From positions 3,217,001 through 3,281,000 of the forward strand of contig NZ_CP092282.1 in assembly GCF_024972775.1 (NCBI RefSeq): 64,000 nt of DNA. The letters run 5' to 3'. The stretch is from Dehalobacter sp. DCM. Its GTDB lineage: Bacteria; Bacillota; Desulfitobacteriia; Desulfitobacteriales; Syntrophobotulaceae. Shown piece after piece: positions 1 through 8,797 of the stretch; position 1 is the first letter of the stretch, and every line of letters starts with the position of its first letter. The notes below the pieces were generated by a model. The model was not told the origin of the DNA and did not search any database. It worked only from the letters and a program-made list of their open reading frames with translations. The position numbers and the translations under genes were made by a program.

Positions 1-667
1 CCTGAATATGCTTTAAGGCAATGGTAATCGGCGTATCACCGTCGTAGGGAAGCTTCCCGGCAATAAGCTCATACAGGATGATTCCTAAAGAATAGATATC
101 GGATTGGGCTGTTGTCGGAGCTCCTTTCGCCTGTTCGGGTGATAAATAATGAACAGACCCAACAATATCTCCTGTATGGGTGAGCGTTGAAGCCGACGCT
201 GCCCGAGCGATTCCAAAATCAGTCACTTTCGCTCTTCCGTCTGCTGTGACAAGTATATTCTGCGGTTTGATGTCACGATGGATAATGTTATTGATATGCG
301 CATGTTTCAGAGCCTCTGCGATTTGACGTACAATATGGATAGCCTGCTCCTGGGAAAGAGGCGCATGCGTGCGAATAAGATCCTTCAGTGTTTGTCCTTT
401 GACATATTCCATCACAATATATTCATTATTATCATCTTTACCCACATCGTATATTGATACAATATTATGGTGGGAGAGGCTGGCCGCTGACTGGGCCTCG
501 CGGCGAAAACGCCGGATAAACCCTTCATCGGAAGCGAACTGTTCTCTTAATACCTTGATAGCAACAGTTCGGTTCAGCAGCATATCCTTCGCTCTATATA
601 CGATCGCCATTCCGCCGGCTCCGATTTTTTCTTCTATTTGATATCTTCCTCCAAAAATCTTCTCCAT
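1..667 (-). CDS. prkC: Ser/Thr protein kinase PrkC (N-terminal part, cut by window edge)
   Basis: Only the first 222 or so residues are inside the window. They form a near-complete Hanks-type kinase domain: glycine loop GAGGM near residue 16, VAIK lysine near residue 39, catalytic [11 protein letters not shown], and the [10 protein letters not shown] activation segment. In this family a transmembrane helix and extracellular PASTA repeats follow and sense muropeptides or lipid II; that part is not visible. The start codon overlaps the stop of the penicillin-binding protein gene by one base, so it is the last visible cistron of the rsmB-to-prkC operon. It is expected to be opposed by the PP2C phosphatase at 3368-4090 and to phosphorylate the two FHA proteins; that pairing is inferred from context. 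Confidence 0.95.
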   Translation of the reverse strand, partial: MEKIFGGRYQIEEKIGAGGMAIVYRAKDMLLNRTVAIKVLREQFASDEGFIRRFRREAQSAASLSHHNIVSIYDVGKDDNNEYIVMEYVKGQTLKDLIRTHAPLSQEQAIHIVRQIAEALKHAHINNIIHRDIKPQNILVTADGRAKVTDFGIARAASASTLTHTGDIVGSVHYLSPEQAKGAPTTAQSDIYSLGIILYELIAGKLPYDGDTPITIALKHIQ

Positions 668-2082
668 TAGTTTTCACCTTCTCTCAATTCAAGTGCTTTT
701 TCAATAACTGCTTTAGCGATCGGGGCGGCAGCACCGCTTCCGGTTCCTCCATGTTCAACTAATACGGCAACCGCTATTTTCGGATCGTCGGCGGGAGCAA
801 ATGCCACATACCATGCGTGTGTATCCTCGTTTCCTCCCGTTTCAGCTGAACCGGTTTTCGCTGCAACTTGGACGTCAGGCAACGCGCCGGGGGCAGCCGA
901 TCCTTTATTGACCGCTAAGATCATACCGCTTTTAATTATTTCGGCATTACTTTCACTTAAAGGTGACAGCCAAATTTCCGGCGTGCGTTTATATATTCTA
1001 TTTTGCTTGGAATCAAGCACGCTGTCAATCAAATGTGGGGCCATTATTTTTCCGTTATTGGCGACACCTGCTGTGATCAACGCCATATGAAAAGGACTCA
1101 CCATGACTTCACCTTGCCCAAAGGCACTCGACGCCAAAAGATTCGCACCCAATGTCTGCGGTAAGGGATCCTCGTTAGTTACAGAACTCGGAGGTACATA
1201 GAGCTCAAACGGAATATCTTGACCAAAACCAAAGTCAGACAGTGCTTTTAAAAAGTTCTGAGCACCGGCTTTAATACCGTATTGTGCAAAATACGTGTTA
1301 CAGGAGTACGCCAGTGCCAGATCGTAATTGACCCATCCATGCACTTTCCCATTTTGTTCCGGAATCGTCTGCCCATTGATGACGGTTTTTCCCTCGCACT
1401 TAAAAAGCTCCGTTGTATCTAAACCGGCGCGGAAAATAGCGCCGGAAGTGACGATCTTCATCGTTGAGCCTGGCGGAAAAAGAGAAAAGGCATGATTCAG
1501 CAAAGGGCTGTTTTGCCGGGCCAGGATCGCGTCCCATTCGGCTTCCAATGTTGTGGCATCATAACTCGGCTGGCTTACCAGAGCCAATACATCCCCGTTT
1601 TGGGGATCGATAGCGACAACCGCTCCTGTTTTGCCTTTCAGCCCTTCATAGGCAGTTTCCTGCAAACGGGCATCCAAAGTCAGTACCACGTCGTTGCCGG
1701 TCCGCTTCAACTCAAAGGTATTTTGTATTTTTCGCAATATCGATTTATCATTGATTCCCAAGAGCGTCTCGGCTTCGGTTGCTTCCAGTCCGGCAGATCC
1801 GTATTGTACCGTCGCATAGCCTATCAGCGGCTGAAACATTTCACCCAGGGGGTATTCACGGAATTTATTTTCGCCGGTACCAACTGTCTTTGCCAGGACA
1901 ACACCATTTCGATCATAAATACTTCCCCTTGTTATTCTCTTTTCCAGAAAAACGGCGCGGCGGTTCGCGGGGTTGTCCAGCATCGTGTCCGCATTGACAA
2001 CCTGCCAATACGCAAGCCCCAGGCTTAAGAATACGAAGCTGAAAACCATTATCAGCGCAATGTTGCGAATTCCCTTCGTCAT
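667..2082 (-). CDS. pbpA: Class B penicillin-binding protein (transpeptidase), PbpA/FtsI type
   Basis: The 471-residue protein starts with a membrane anchor (about residues 8-27), followed by a PBP dimerisation region and a transpeptidase domain. All three active-site motifs are present: S-T-M-K (serine nucleophile), S-C-N and K-T-G-S. It cross-links peptidoglycan outside the membrane. Its start overlaps the stop of the upstream SEDS glycosyltransferase gene as ATGA, the usual sign of translational coupling between a SEDS polymerase and its cognate class B PBP. At 471 residues, without PASTA domains, it resembles actinobacterial PbpA more than a division FtsI/Pbp2B. A role in sporulation or elongation rather than division cannot be settled from the sequence. 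Confidence 0.93.
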   Translation of the reverse strand: MTKGIRNIALIMVFSFVFLSLGLAYWQVVNADTMLDNPANRRAVFLEKRITRGSIYDRNGVVLAKTVGTGENKFREYPLGEMFQPLIGYATVQYGSAGLEATEAETLLGINDKSILRKIQNTFELKRTGNDVVLTLDARLQETAYEGLKGKTGAVVAIDPQNGDVLALVSQPSYDATTLEAEWDAILARQNSPLLNHAFSLFPPGSTMKIVTSGAIFRAGLDTTELFKCEGKTVINGQTIPEQNGKVHGWVNYDLALAYSCNTYFAQYGIKAGAQNFLKALSDFGFGQDIPFELYVPPSSVTNEDPLPQTLGANLLASSAFGQGEVMVSPFHMALITAGVANNGKIMAPHLIDSVLDSKQNRIYKRTPEIWLSPLSESNAEIIKSGMILAVNKGSAAPGALPDVQVAAKTGSAETGGNEDTHAWYVAFAPADDPKIAVAVLVEHGGTGSGAAAPIAKAVIEKALELREGEN

Positions 2083-3365
2083 AATGCATTCACCCGCTTT
2101 CCAATGGGTATTTCATTCAGTACAAACGAGGAATGATGCGAAATATTAGCAAGAATGCCTAATAGCATAAAATGGACAACCATAGAGCTGCCCCCATAAC
2201 TGACCCAGGGCAAAGGGAGTCCCGTTAACGGCAGCATTTTTGTCACGCCCGCGAGAATGATCAACGCCTCAACCCCGATAAGAATCCCGATACCAGCCGA
2301 CAAAATCTGCCCGAACCTGTCGCCGGCTCTGACACTGACTGCAAAACAGCGCAGGACGACAATAATAAATAGGCTTATCACCGCCATCGCGCCTAAAAAG
2401 CCCAGTTCTTCCGCAATGACAGCGAAAATAAAGTCGGTATCACCATACGGGATCTGATAGGCGCCAATGCCATTTCCCAATCCGGTCCCCAGTAATCGGC
2501 CTCCGCTGATGGCAAATATCGATTGGGCGATTTGAAAAGATCCACCTGTTGGATCAGCCCATGGATCGATCCATGCGGCTACTCTGACACGGACATGGCC
2601 AAACAAGAGATAGCCTATTGCCCCGGTCACTAGTATCAGTGGAATGGACGCGACAAGGTATAATACCCTCTCCGTAACCAAGTACATAATGAATACCATC
2701 AGCAGAAAAAACACCAGAGCTGTACCCAAACTCTTTTGAGCTCCTAAGAGACCAAGAACGATTACACCAATAAATAGAAACGGCCCTACCGTATGGATAT
2801 CCGGCAATGATATCCGGCCCACCTGTACGGTTCCAAAACGCAGAAGTTCTTTATTTTTGCCTAGATAAGACGCCAAAAACAGCAACAGAGCAACCTTGAC
2901 AAGTTCCTCAGGCTGAAATCCCCTGACCCCAAAGGAAATCCAACTCTTGGCTCCGTTCAGTGTTGTACCAAATACCAGGGTCACCAGGAGCAACAGCAAC
3001 GCAAGCATTCCCCAAAGGTATTGATATTCACCGAGCTTGCGATAATCTCTGAGAATAAGAAATACGACATAAAATACAATCATGCCTAAGTTTGCCCATA
3101 AAAACTGCGTTTCTGCTCTGGAAGGATTGATTCGGACTAAAAAAACTAACCCAATAACCATAATGGTCTGAACTGTCGGCAACAGATACTTATCCCCTTG
3201 ATAATGGTAAAAAAGTTCAAACAAAGAACCGGCAATAATTAAAACGGAGAATATAGCGCCTTGCAGCAATAAGCCATTTTCCGCCATATCATTCAATTTC
3301 AGGACACCTAAACCGATCCATAGAATGGATAGAGTTATCGCTCTCAGAGAAAGACTCTTTAGCAT
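2079..3365 (-). CDS. rodA: SEDS-family peptidoglycan polymerase (RodA/FtsW)
   Basis: This is a 428-residue polytopic membrane protein with about ten to twelve hydrophobic helices and SEDS-family features: a W-I-S-F-G...Q-P-E-E loop near the middle and a C-terminal P-L-P-W-V-S-Y-G-G-S-S signature. SEDS proteins polymerise lipid II glycan strands and work with the class B PBP encoded next. A longer frame extends upstream into the phosphatase gene, but the ATG at 3365 lies two bases after the phosphatase stop with a GGAG about nine bases before it, so I use that start. The call between RodA and FtsW rests on the prpC-rodA-pbpA-prkC gene order, which favours RodA. Confidence 0.93.
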   Translation of the reverse strand: MLKSLSLRAITLSILWIGLGVLKLNDMAENGLLLQGAIFSVLIIAGSLFELFYHYQGDKYLLPTVQTIMVIGLVFLVRINPSRAETQFLWANLGMIVFYVVFLILRDYRKLGEYQYLWGMLALLLLLVTLVFGTTLNGAKSWISFGVRGFQPEELVKVALLLFLASYLGKNKELLRFGTVQVGRISLPDIHTVGPFLFIGVIVLGLLGAQKSLGTALVFFLLMVFIMYLVTERVLYLVASIPLILVTGAIGYLLFGHVRVRVAAWIDPWADPTGGSFQIAQSIFAISGGRLLGTGLGNGIGAYQIPYGDTDFIFAVIAEELGFLGAMAVISLFIIVVLRCFAVSVRAGDRFGQILSAGIGILIGVEALIILAGVTKMLPLTGLPLPWVSYGGSSMVVHFMLLGILANISHHSSFVLNEIPIGKRVNAL

Positions 3366-3367
3366 TA

Positions 3368-4090
3368 TTATCGCTCCATCACACAGCACACGGCTGTAAA
3401 ATTGTCCGGAGCTCCCCGTTTCAAAACAAGCCGCTTGAGGATATCCAAATGCTCCTCCAGCGGTCTGAGAACGGAAAACTCTGCCGCTATCTCCTCTTCC
3501 CCCAGTTCGTTGGAAAAACCGTCCGTACATAGCAGGAAAACATCGTCCGGCTGGGTTTCCAACTGATAACAATCAACATCAATTTGGCTGTCAACACCAA
3601 GTGCCCTTGACAATACGTTTTTGTGCGGATGGTTTCTGGCATTTTCCTCAGTGAGTTCACCGAGACGAACCAGTTCATTCACCATGGAATGATCTTCCGA
3701 AATGAGAGAAAGGGTATTGTTGCGCCATAAATAGATCCTGCTGTCACCGACATGGCCAATGATCGCCTTGTCACCACGGACAAGAAGTACCGTTAACGTT
3801 GTCCCCATCCCCTGAGTTCCTTCCGTCTTCAATGAGACCTCGTATACTTCGCTATTCGCCTGTTTGACTGCTTCGATCATCCATTTCTGAAAGTCGTGAT
3901 CAGTAACATCCTGAAGTTTCATCGCTTGTACTCTCAATTGAGCAATAGCGATCCCGGAAGCGATTTCACCGGCATTATGCCCGCCCATACCATCTGCCAC
4001 AGCACACAGGGACTCCTCCGGCATAATAAGATAATTATCTTCGTTGTTCTTTCTTACACAACCGGTTTCATGAATCTTTGCTGCTTTCAT
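3368..4090 (-). CDS. prpC: PP2C-type Ser/Thr protein phosphatase
   Basis: The 240-residue protein carries PP2C (PPM) metal-binding motifs in order: N-N-E-D near residue 17, D-G-M-G-G-H near residue 36, G-H-V-G-D-S-R, L-C-T-D-G-F and the final G-A-P-D-N-F-T-A. The enzyme removes phosphate from Ser/Thr using Mn2+ or Mg2+ and is the standard partner of PrkC. The start at 4090 is chosen for its good ribosome binding site (AGGTGGAGAG, directly before ATG). A start seven codons upstream is possible but lacks a binding site. The gene overlaps the end of the FHA gene by 23 bases and is followed after two bases by rodA, so it lies inside the operon. Confidence 0.94.
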   Translation of the reverse strand: MKAAKIHETGCVRKNNEDNYLIMPEESLCAVADGMGGHNAGEIASGIAIAQLRVQAMKLQDVTDHDFQKWMIEAVKQANSEVYEVSLKTEGTQGMGTTLTVLLVRGDKAIIGHVGDSRIYLWRNNTLSLISEDHSMVNELVRLGELTEENARNHPHKNVLSRALGVDSQIDVDCYQLETQPDDVFLLCTDGFSNELGEEEIAAEFSVLRPLEEHLDILKRLVLKRGAPDNFTAVCCVMER

Positions 4091-4514
4091 CTCTCCACCT
4101 CGAATATACAAAGGTAATACTGCCGATCTTGATAAAGTCTCCGGCGACCAGTTGTACCTGGGAATGGATTCGTTCGCCGTTTACCCAGGTGCCGTTTGTA
4201 CTCCCGACATCCTCCAGAGTCGTCGCTCCCTTACTGTGTTTAAATTCTGCATGGTCCAGTGAGCAATAATGATCGGGAACTACGATATCGTTATGTTTCC
4301 CTCTGCCAATAGAAAGGCCATGGGAATCTATTTTAATCTTGCGCCCTTTAGGAAGTTTATCTGTTCCGCTGATAATCTCCAAGCATCCAATGCCGGACTC
4401 TGCTTTGGTCAGAACGCCTCTTGTCTGCAGGTCCGCCAGCATAACCGTCAATATCCGTATGAGAAAAAGATAGATGAAGGATACAAAAATGACCCTTCCC
4501 AAAACCGATAACAT
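4068..4514 (-). CDS. Membrane-anchored FHA-domain protein (FhaB-like)
   Basis: This protein of about 148 residues has an N-terminal membrane helix (about residues 3-25) and a C-terminal forkhead-associated domain. Family residues are visible: G-R-G-K-H-N-D near the middle and the hallmark D-V-G-S-T-N-G-T-W-V-N-G. FHA domains bind phosphothreonine, so it probably recruits phosphorylated partners to the membrane for the kinase/phosphatase pair downstream. The start at 4514 has a weak GAAG five bases before it; an ATG 14 codons upstream lies inside the preceding gene and has no better site. The organisation matches FhaB/FipA of Actinobacteria, where it regulates peptidoglycan export and division, but the function here is inferred. 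Confidence 0.85.
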   Translation of the reverse strand: MLSVLGRVIFVSFIYLFLIRILTVMLADLQTRGVLTKAESGIGCLEIISGTDKLPKGRKIKIDSHGLSIGRGKHNDIVVPDHYCSLDHAEFKHSKGATTLEDVGSTNGTWVNGERIHSQVQLVAGDFIKIGSITFVYSRWRDESSKDS

Positions 4515-4521
4515 TTGCACT

Positions 4522-5319
4522 TCAATCACCGACTTTACTATCCAGATAAAACCCAAACTGCGTTTGCCCAGCTTTTATTCGATCACCAGGATTTAACCGA
4601 TACCTATCGACTCTTAATTTATTGAGATATGTACCATTTGTACTGCCTAGATCCTGAACAAACCATCGGTTATTTTCTTTAAAAAGCTTTAAGTGGTAAC
4701 GGGAGATTTCCAGATCCAATACGGCGATATCACAATCCTGCTGACGGCCAATGACGCATTCATCCTTATTGATGGGGTAGATGCTACCCTTCTCATCTCC
4801 CTTAATAACTTCGAGATAAGGAAGGCTTTTCCTGCTGTCAGTGTGTGCTAATGCCCTTAATAATCCGACACCGTCCGGCAACACAGTGGTTTTTTCCATG
4901 TCTTCCGACGTATCACGGCGATTATCATCGTCAATTTGCCATTTAGCTACCGCCGTATCATTAAATTCAACACCAATCTTAATGAGCCCGAGGGCTAACT
5001 CATCAGCAGGCTTGATTTCAACGATAGGAAGTGTAAGAAATGTATACCCTTGCCGTGTACCTTCATCATAAATAAATTTTGCTAGTTCAGTTAAAAACGT
5101 CTCACCGAAGCAGACCATGGTTTGATGATCTGACGGACATAAGTGCACCCGGTAGATATTCGGTACATAAACATGAGAAATGCTGACCTGTCTATTCTTG
5201 AGCATTACCCTAACCAGCTCATGGGCTATATGAACAGGCTGAATCGGACCCGCTGATTTACGAAAAAAGTAGGTTATTACGTATTCCGCTGCCGATTCAA
5301 CTCGGTTTAACAGACTCAT
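4522..5319 (-). CDS. FHA-domain protein with N-terminal DUF3662 domain (FhaA-like)
   Basis: The 265-residue cytoplasmic protein has an N-terminal domain of the FhaA type (residues 1-125; family DUF3662) and a C-terminal FHA domain. The FHA part shows G-R-Q-Q-D-C-D-I, S-R-Y-H and D-L-G-S-T-N-G-T-Y-L-N, the phosphothreonine-binding surface. In Actinobacteria FhaA binds a phosphorylated lipid II flippase-like protein; a similar task near RodA/PbpA is plausible but inferred. Two nearby ATG codons exist; the one at 5319 is preferred because GGAG stands about ten bases before it. The gene overlaps the end of rlmN and is followed nearly at once by the second FHA gene. Confidence 0.87.
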   Translation of the reverse strand: MSLLNRVESAAEYVITYFFRKSAGPIQPVHIAHELVRVMLKNRQVSISHVYVPNIYRVHLCPSDHQTMVCFGETFLTELAKFIYDEGTRQGYTFLTLPIVEIKPADELALGLIKIGVEFNDTAVAKWQIDDDNRRDTSEDMEKTTVLPDGVGLLRALAHTDSRKSLPYLEVIKGDEKGSIYPINKDECVIGRQQDCDIAVLDLEISRYHLKLFKENNRWFVQDLGSTNGTYLNKLRVDRYRLNPGDRIKAGQTQFGFYLDSKVGD

Positions 5320-6379
5320 CGATCTCACTCTCCAAACGCTGTCTCAATTGTCCGCAGGCTGCATCAATATCCAGTCCTTTTTCCTCCCTGATCGAAACCG
5401 GGATATTCCCTGCTTCCAAAGTCCTTTTGAAATCTGTGATCTTCTCTTTGGATGGCCGCTGGATTCCGCTGCCGAAAACCGGATTGACCGGGATCAGATT
5501 AACATGGGCGAGCATTCCGTGCAAAAGAGATACTAACGCCATGGCTTCTTCCTTCGAGGCATTCGTTTCATTCAACGCCATTTCAAACGTGACCCGGCGA
5601 TTTGTCTGAGTGGAATAAACCCGGCAGGCCTCCATCAACTGGGCTAAAGGATAACGTTTGTTAATCGGTACCAGACGATCGCGGACCTTGTTACTGGCGG
5701 CATGCAGTGATACTGCAAGTCCCACCTGAGGATTGTCTTCGGCGAGTTTAAGGATTTTCGGAACAATGCCGCTTGTTGAAATAGTCACCCGGCGCATGCC
5801 AATCTTTTGTCCATTCTCACTGTTAAGTATCCCGATTGCTTTCATGACAGCCTCATAATTAAGAAAAGGTTCACCCATTCCCATATAAACAATATTGGTA
5901 ACCTTAAATTCAGGATCCTCCTGCTGAAGATAACGGGTTACATCAAGAATTTGTCCTGTGATCTCACCGACAGTTAGATTCCGGCGAAAACCAGCCATCC
6001 CGGTAGCGCAGAACGAACATCCAACCGGGCATCCTACCTGTGTTGAAACACAGACAGTCTGTCGGTCTCGGCTGTCCAGATTGGTGTAATCCATCAAGAC
6101 AGTTTCAATCGTTTCGCCATCCGCCAGTTGGAATAAAAACTTGCGAGTACCATCTTTCGACTGCTGAATCCGCATTATTTCCAAAGGCTTCAGTGTAAAG
6201 ATCCGGTTAAGTGTATCTCTGTCCGCTTTTCCGATATTCTTGATTTCGTCCCAGTGCTGGGCTGATTTTTGATTGATCCAGTTGAAAAGTTGATTCGCCC
6301 TGTACTTTTTTAATCCATTCTGCAGGCATACCTCCGCCAGCTCGTCCTCAAGGTATCCCCGACAATCCAGCTTTTCCAT
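5297..6379 (-). CDS. rlmN: 23S rRNA (adenine2503-C2)/tRNA methyltransferase RlmN
   Basis: The 360-residue radical SAM enzyme has the cluster motif C-P-V-G-C-S-F-C near residues 117-124, the GEP-like M-G-M-G-E-P-F-L-N motif and the C-terminal cysteine used for methyl transfer (D-A-A-C-G-Q-L-R). It methylates A2503 of 23S rRNA and A37 of some tRNAs. Length and motif order are those of full-length RlmN rather than of Cfr. The gene lies between rsmB and the fhaA gene, the position it has in many Firmicutes, and overlaps the next gene by 23 bases. The ribosome binding site is weak, fitting translation from an upstream-coupled message. Confidence 0.96.
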   Translation of the reverse strand: MEKLDCRGYLEDELAEVCLQNGLKKYRANQLFNWINQKSAQHWDEIKNIGKADRDTLNRIFTLKPLEIMRIQQSKDGTRKFLFQLADGETIETVLMDYTNLDSRDRQTVCVSTQVGCPVGCSFCATGMAGFRRNLTVGEITGQILDVTRYLQQEDPEFKVTNIVYMGMGEPFLNYEAVMKAIGILNSENGQKIGMRRVTISTSGIVPKILKLAEDNPQVGLAVSLHAASNKVRDRLVPINKRYPLAQLMEACRVYSTQTNRRVTFEMALNETNASKEEAMALVSLLHGMLAHVNLIPVNPVFGSGIQRPSKEKITDFKRTLEAGNIPVSIREEKGLDIDAACGQLRQRLESEIDESVKPS

Positions 6380-6407
6380 ACTTTGTATTATTCACCCAAT
6401 TCACTGT

Positions 6408-7781
6408 TTATAAACATAGCCGTTGAAACTTCGCTAAGAAAAAGCCATCCATATGGTGGATATGGGGCATAATTTGCCATACCCCTTTGTGCAGCTGTTT
6501 GCGATCTCTGTCATCCGTGATGTCAAACGGAAGATCCTGCGTTATATCGACAGAGGAAAATTCAGGCCGAAGCTGACGAAAGGCCTTGACGATTTCGAAA
6601 TTCTCTTCCGGTTCGATGGTACACGTCGAATAAACGAGGACACCACCCGGTCGTACATGTTCTGCTGCTTTGAGCAATATGGCCAGCTGGAGCTCCGGCA
6701 GTTTCTTTATTTCCTCTTCACTCTTTTGCCAGCGAAGATCGGCTCTCCTGCGAATGACTCCAAGTCCGGAACAGGGTGCATCGACAAGAACACGGTCAAA
6801 TTGTGCCAAACTATTCGGCAATTCACGTGCATCCCCTTCCAACGTCGTAATCATCGTGATTCCTAAACGCTCCGCAAGTTCATCGACAAGATTCAACTTC
6901 TGCGCATATTGGTCTACTGCAATAATGGTGCCTTTATTGGCCATAAGCTGTGCCATATGCGTTGTTTTTCCTCCGGGTGCGCTGCAGACATCCAGTACAC
7001 GTTCATTTTCTCTGACACCCAGAATGTGGGCAACTATTTGGGAACTCTGATCCTGAACTGTAAATAAGCCGTTCCTGAATTCATCAAGCTGTTCCAAACT
7101 ACCGTGATCTTCAATGACCAGGCATTCGGGAACAATGGACTCTTGCCCGACCATAATGCCCTTTTCTTTTAAGTCCCTGATCAGTGTATCTCTTGTTGTT
7201 TTTAGCGTGTTAATCCGGATTGTTGTCGGCGAGGGCTCATTGTTGGCCATTAGCAAAGCCTCGGTTTCCTCACGTCCCATCCGTGAGAGCCAACGCTTGA
7301 CCATCCATTCAGGATGAGAATAGCGAACGGAAAGATAGCGAACCGTATCTTTCATCGGGTCAGGCCACTGAAAATTCCAGGCCATATCGGCCGCTTTACG
7401 CAAAACACTGTTCACCAGCGGAACAAGGGATTCCTTGCCAACGATACGGACAATTTCCACACTTTCGTTAATGGCCGCAGAAACAGGGATTTTATCCATG
7501 AAAAGAATTTGAAATATCCCCACTCTTAAGTTGGCTCTGATTTCATGCGGCAGCGCAGACATTGGCTTGGCTAGGTGCCTACGCAAGGCATAGTCCAAAA
7601 GCAGCTTGTTTTTTAGGACCCCATTGACCAGAGCCGTGGCCAGGTTACGATCACGGGGCTGGGACAATACAGGTAATTGCGAGCGCAGCAGCAGGTTGGC
7701 ATACGCGCCTTCTTTCTCTACCCTCGTAAGAATACGCACGGCTAATAGCCGTGCGTCGTTTACTTTTCGTTGATCACGCAT
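6408..7781 (-). CDS. rsmB: 16S rRNA (cytosine967-C5)-methyltransferase RsmB
   Basis: The protein has an N-terminal NusB-like RNA-binding domain and a C-terminal SAM-dependent domain. The SAM motif L-D-V-C-S-A-P-G-G-K-T, the D-A-P-C-S-G-L-G motif and Y-S-T-C-T-I-E-P are present; the last two hold the two cysteines that drive C5 methylation of C967. The frame stays open to 7964, but I choose ATG 7781 because AAGGA precedes it, it yields a normal length (457 residues), and a TATAAT promoter lies over the more upstream ATG at 7877. It is the first gene of the unit running to prkC. Confidence 0.92.
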   Translation of the reverse strand: MRDQRKVNDARLLAVRILTRVEKEGAYANLLLRSQLPVLSQPRDRNLATALVNGVLKNKLLLDYALRRHLAKPMSALPHEIRANLRVGIFQILFMDKIPVSAAINESVEIVRIVGKESLVPLVNSVLRKAADMAWNFQWPDPMKDTVRYLSVRYSHPEWMVKRWLSRMGREETEALLMANNEPSPTTIRINTLKTTRDTLIRDLKEKGIMVGQESIVPECLVIEDHGSLEQLDEFRNGLFTVQDQSSQIVAHILGVRENERVLDVCSAPGGKTTHMAQLMANKGTIIAVDQYAQKLNLVDELAERLGITMITTLEGDARELPNSLAQFDRVLVDAPCSGLGVIRRRADLRWQKSEEEIKKLPELQLAILLKAAEHVRPGGVLVYSTCTIEPEENFEIVKAFRQLRPEFSSVDITQDLPFDITDDRDRKQLHKGVWQIMPHIHHMDGFFLAKFQRLCL

Positions 7782-7881
7782 GTGATCCTTGAATTCATTT
7801 TGCTTTCCGGGACCGTTATTATTTTTGTGTATCATGATTTCTACCATTGCTTCAATATTCTTAGAGGATTTTACCATAGTA

Positions 7882-7890
7882 ATTATACCA
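7882..7890 (-). promoter_or_regulatory. Extended -10 promoter for the rsmB-rlmN-fha-prpC-rodA-pbpA-prkC operon
   Basis: On the minus strand the sequence reads TGGTATAAT, an extended -10 element. No good -35 hexamer is visible at 17 bases, which extended -10 promoters often do without. Transcription would begin near 7875 and give a leader of about 90 bases before the chosen rsmB start. Confidence 0.6.
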
Positions 7891-7941
7891 TAACCGCATG
7901 GCAGAAAGGAAATCCCCCGCGTAATTTCATGTTTACGAACG

Positions 7942-8637
7942 TTAATCGTCTCTGCTCTGGGCAATTAGCACAAATCGCAATAACGTCAGGATTGCTGTCA
8001 ATGCCGCAGCCACATACGTCAACGCTGCTGCACTAAGCATCTTCTGCGCGCCGTGCATTTCGTCTCTGTCGGCGATGATGCCGCTGTTGCCCAGAAAGGC
8101 AAGCGCCCGGTTACTGGCGTTGTATTCCACAGGCAAAGTAACGATTTGGAACAGGACGGCAAATGCAAAAAGATAAATCCCCAGAGTTAACAAAAATGAC
8201 GTTTGCGTCAGAAATAAACCGAGAATAATCAGAATGGGGCCGACATTACTGCCAAAGGAAGCAATCGGAACAAACGCGCTCCGAAGCTTTAATGGGACAT
8301 ACCCATCCGCGTGCTGGACCGCATGGCCTGTTTCGTGAGCGGCCACAGCCAGAGCAGCAATAGACGTGCTGTTATAGACACCGCTGCTTAAACGGACGAC
8401 TTGCGTCCGGGGGTCATAGTGGTCTGTCAGATGTCCAGCCACCTGCTCCACTTTGACATCATACAGCCCATTCTCATCCAGAAGGGCACGGGCTATATCC
8501 GCGCCGGTCCTGCCTGAGTTGCTTCTGACTTGGGAATATTTTCCATAGGCACTGCTGATTTTGACCTGAGCATAAATGGTCAGGATAATGGCCGGTATCA
8601 GCAGGATAATTGTCGAGTCAAATAAGGGAAATATCAT
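7942..8637 (-). CDS. Membrane zinc metallopeptidase, YugP/DUF2268-like family
   Basis: The 231-residue integral membrane protein has the zinc-protease motif H-E-T-G-H-A-V-Q-H near residue 113. The motif is flanked by an N-terminal helix (about residues 4-24) and three C-terminal hydrophobic segments. The family (YugP, 'neutral zinc metallopeptidase') is widespread in Firmicutes; its substrate is not known. The start is fixed by an excellent site, AAGGAGG, seven bases before ATG. It lies downstream of fmt with a 160-base gap and may be read from the def promoter or its own. The gap contains only a weak hairpin built on CTGAAA/TTTCAG and no convincing promoter. Confidence 0.88.
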   Translation of the reverse strand: MIFPLFDSTIILLIPAIILTIYAQVKISSAYGKYSQVRSNSGRTGADIARALLDENGLYDVKVEQVAGHLTDHYDPRTQVVRLSSGVYNSTSIAALAVAAHETGHAVQHADGYVPLKLRSAFVPIASFGSNVGPILIILGLFLTQTSFLLTLGIYLFAFAVLFQIVTLPVEYNASNRALAFLGNSGIIADRDEMHGAQKMLSAAALTYVAAALTAILTLLRFVLIAQSRDD

Positions 8638-8797
8638 GATGAACCTCCTTCGCGAAAATTCCGCGAGCTACACAAATAATAGTTTAATGAAATGGTGAGT
8701 ATCTGGTTCAGTATCTTTGTTTGTCTTTGTTAATACTGAAAGTATATCCATTTCAGCTGAGATTTTGCTTAAAATTATGATTTTCCCACTTTGCGTG

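Noticed and set aside
1779-2028. Plus-strand frames opposite pbpA and similar antisense frames throughout
   Set aside because: They lie wholly inside genes with strong family motifs on the other strand, lack ribosome binding sites and show no recognisable domains.
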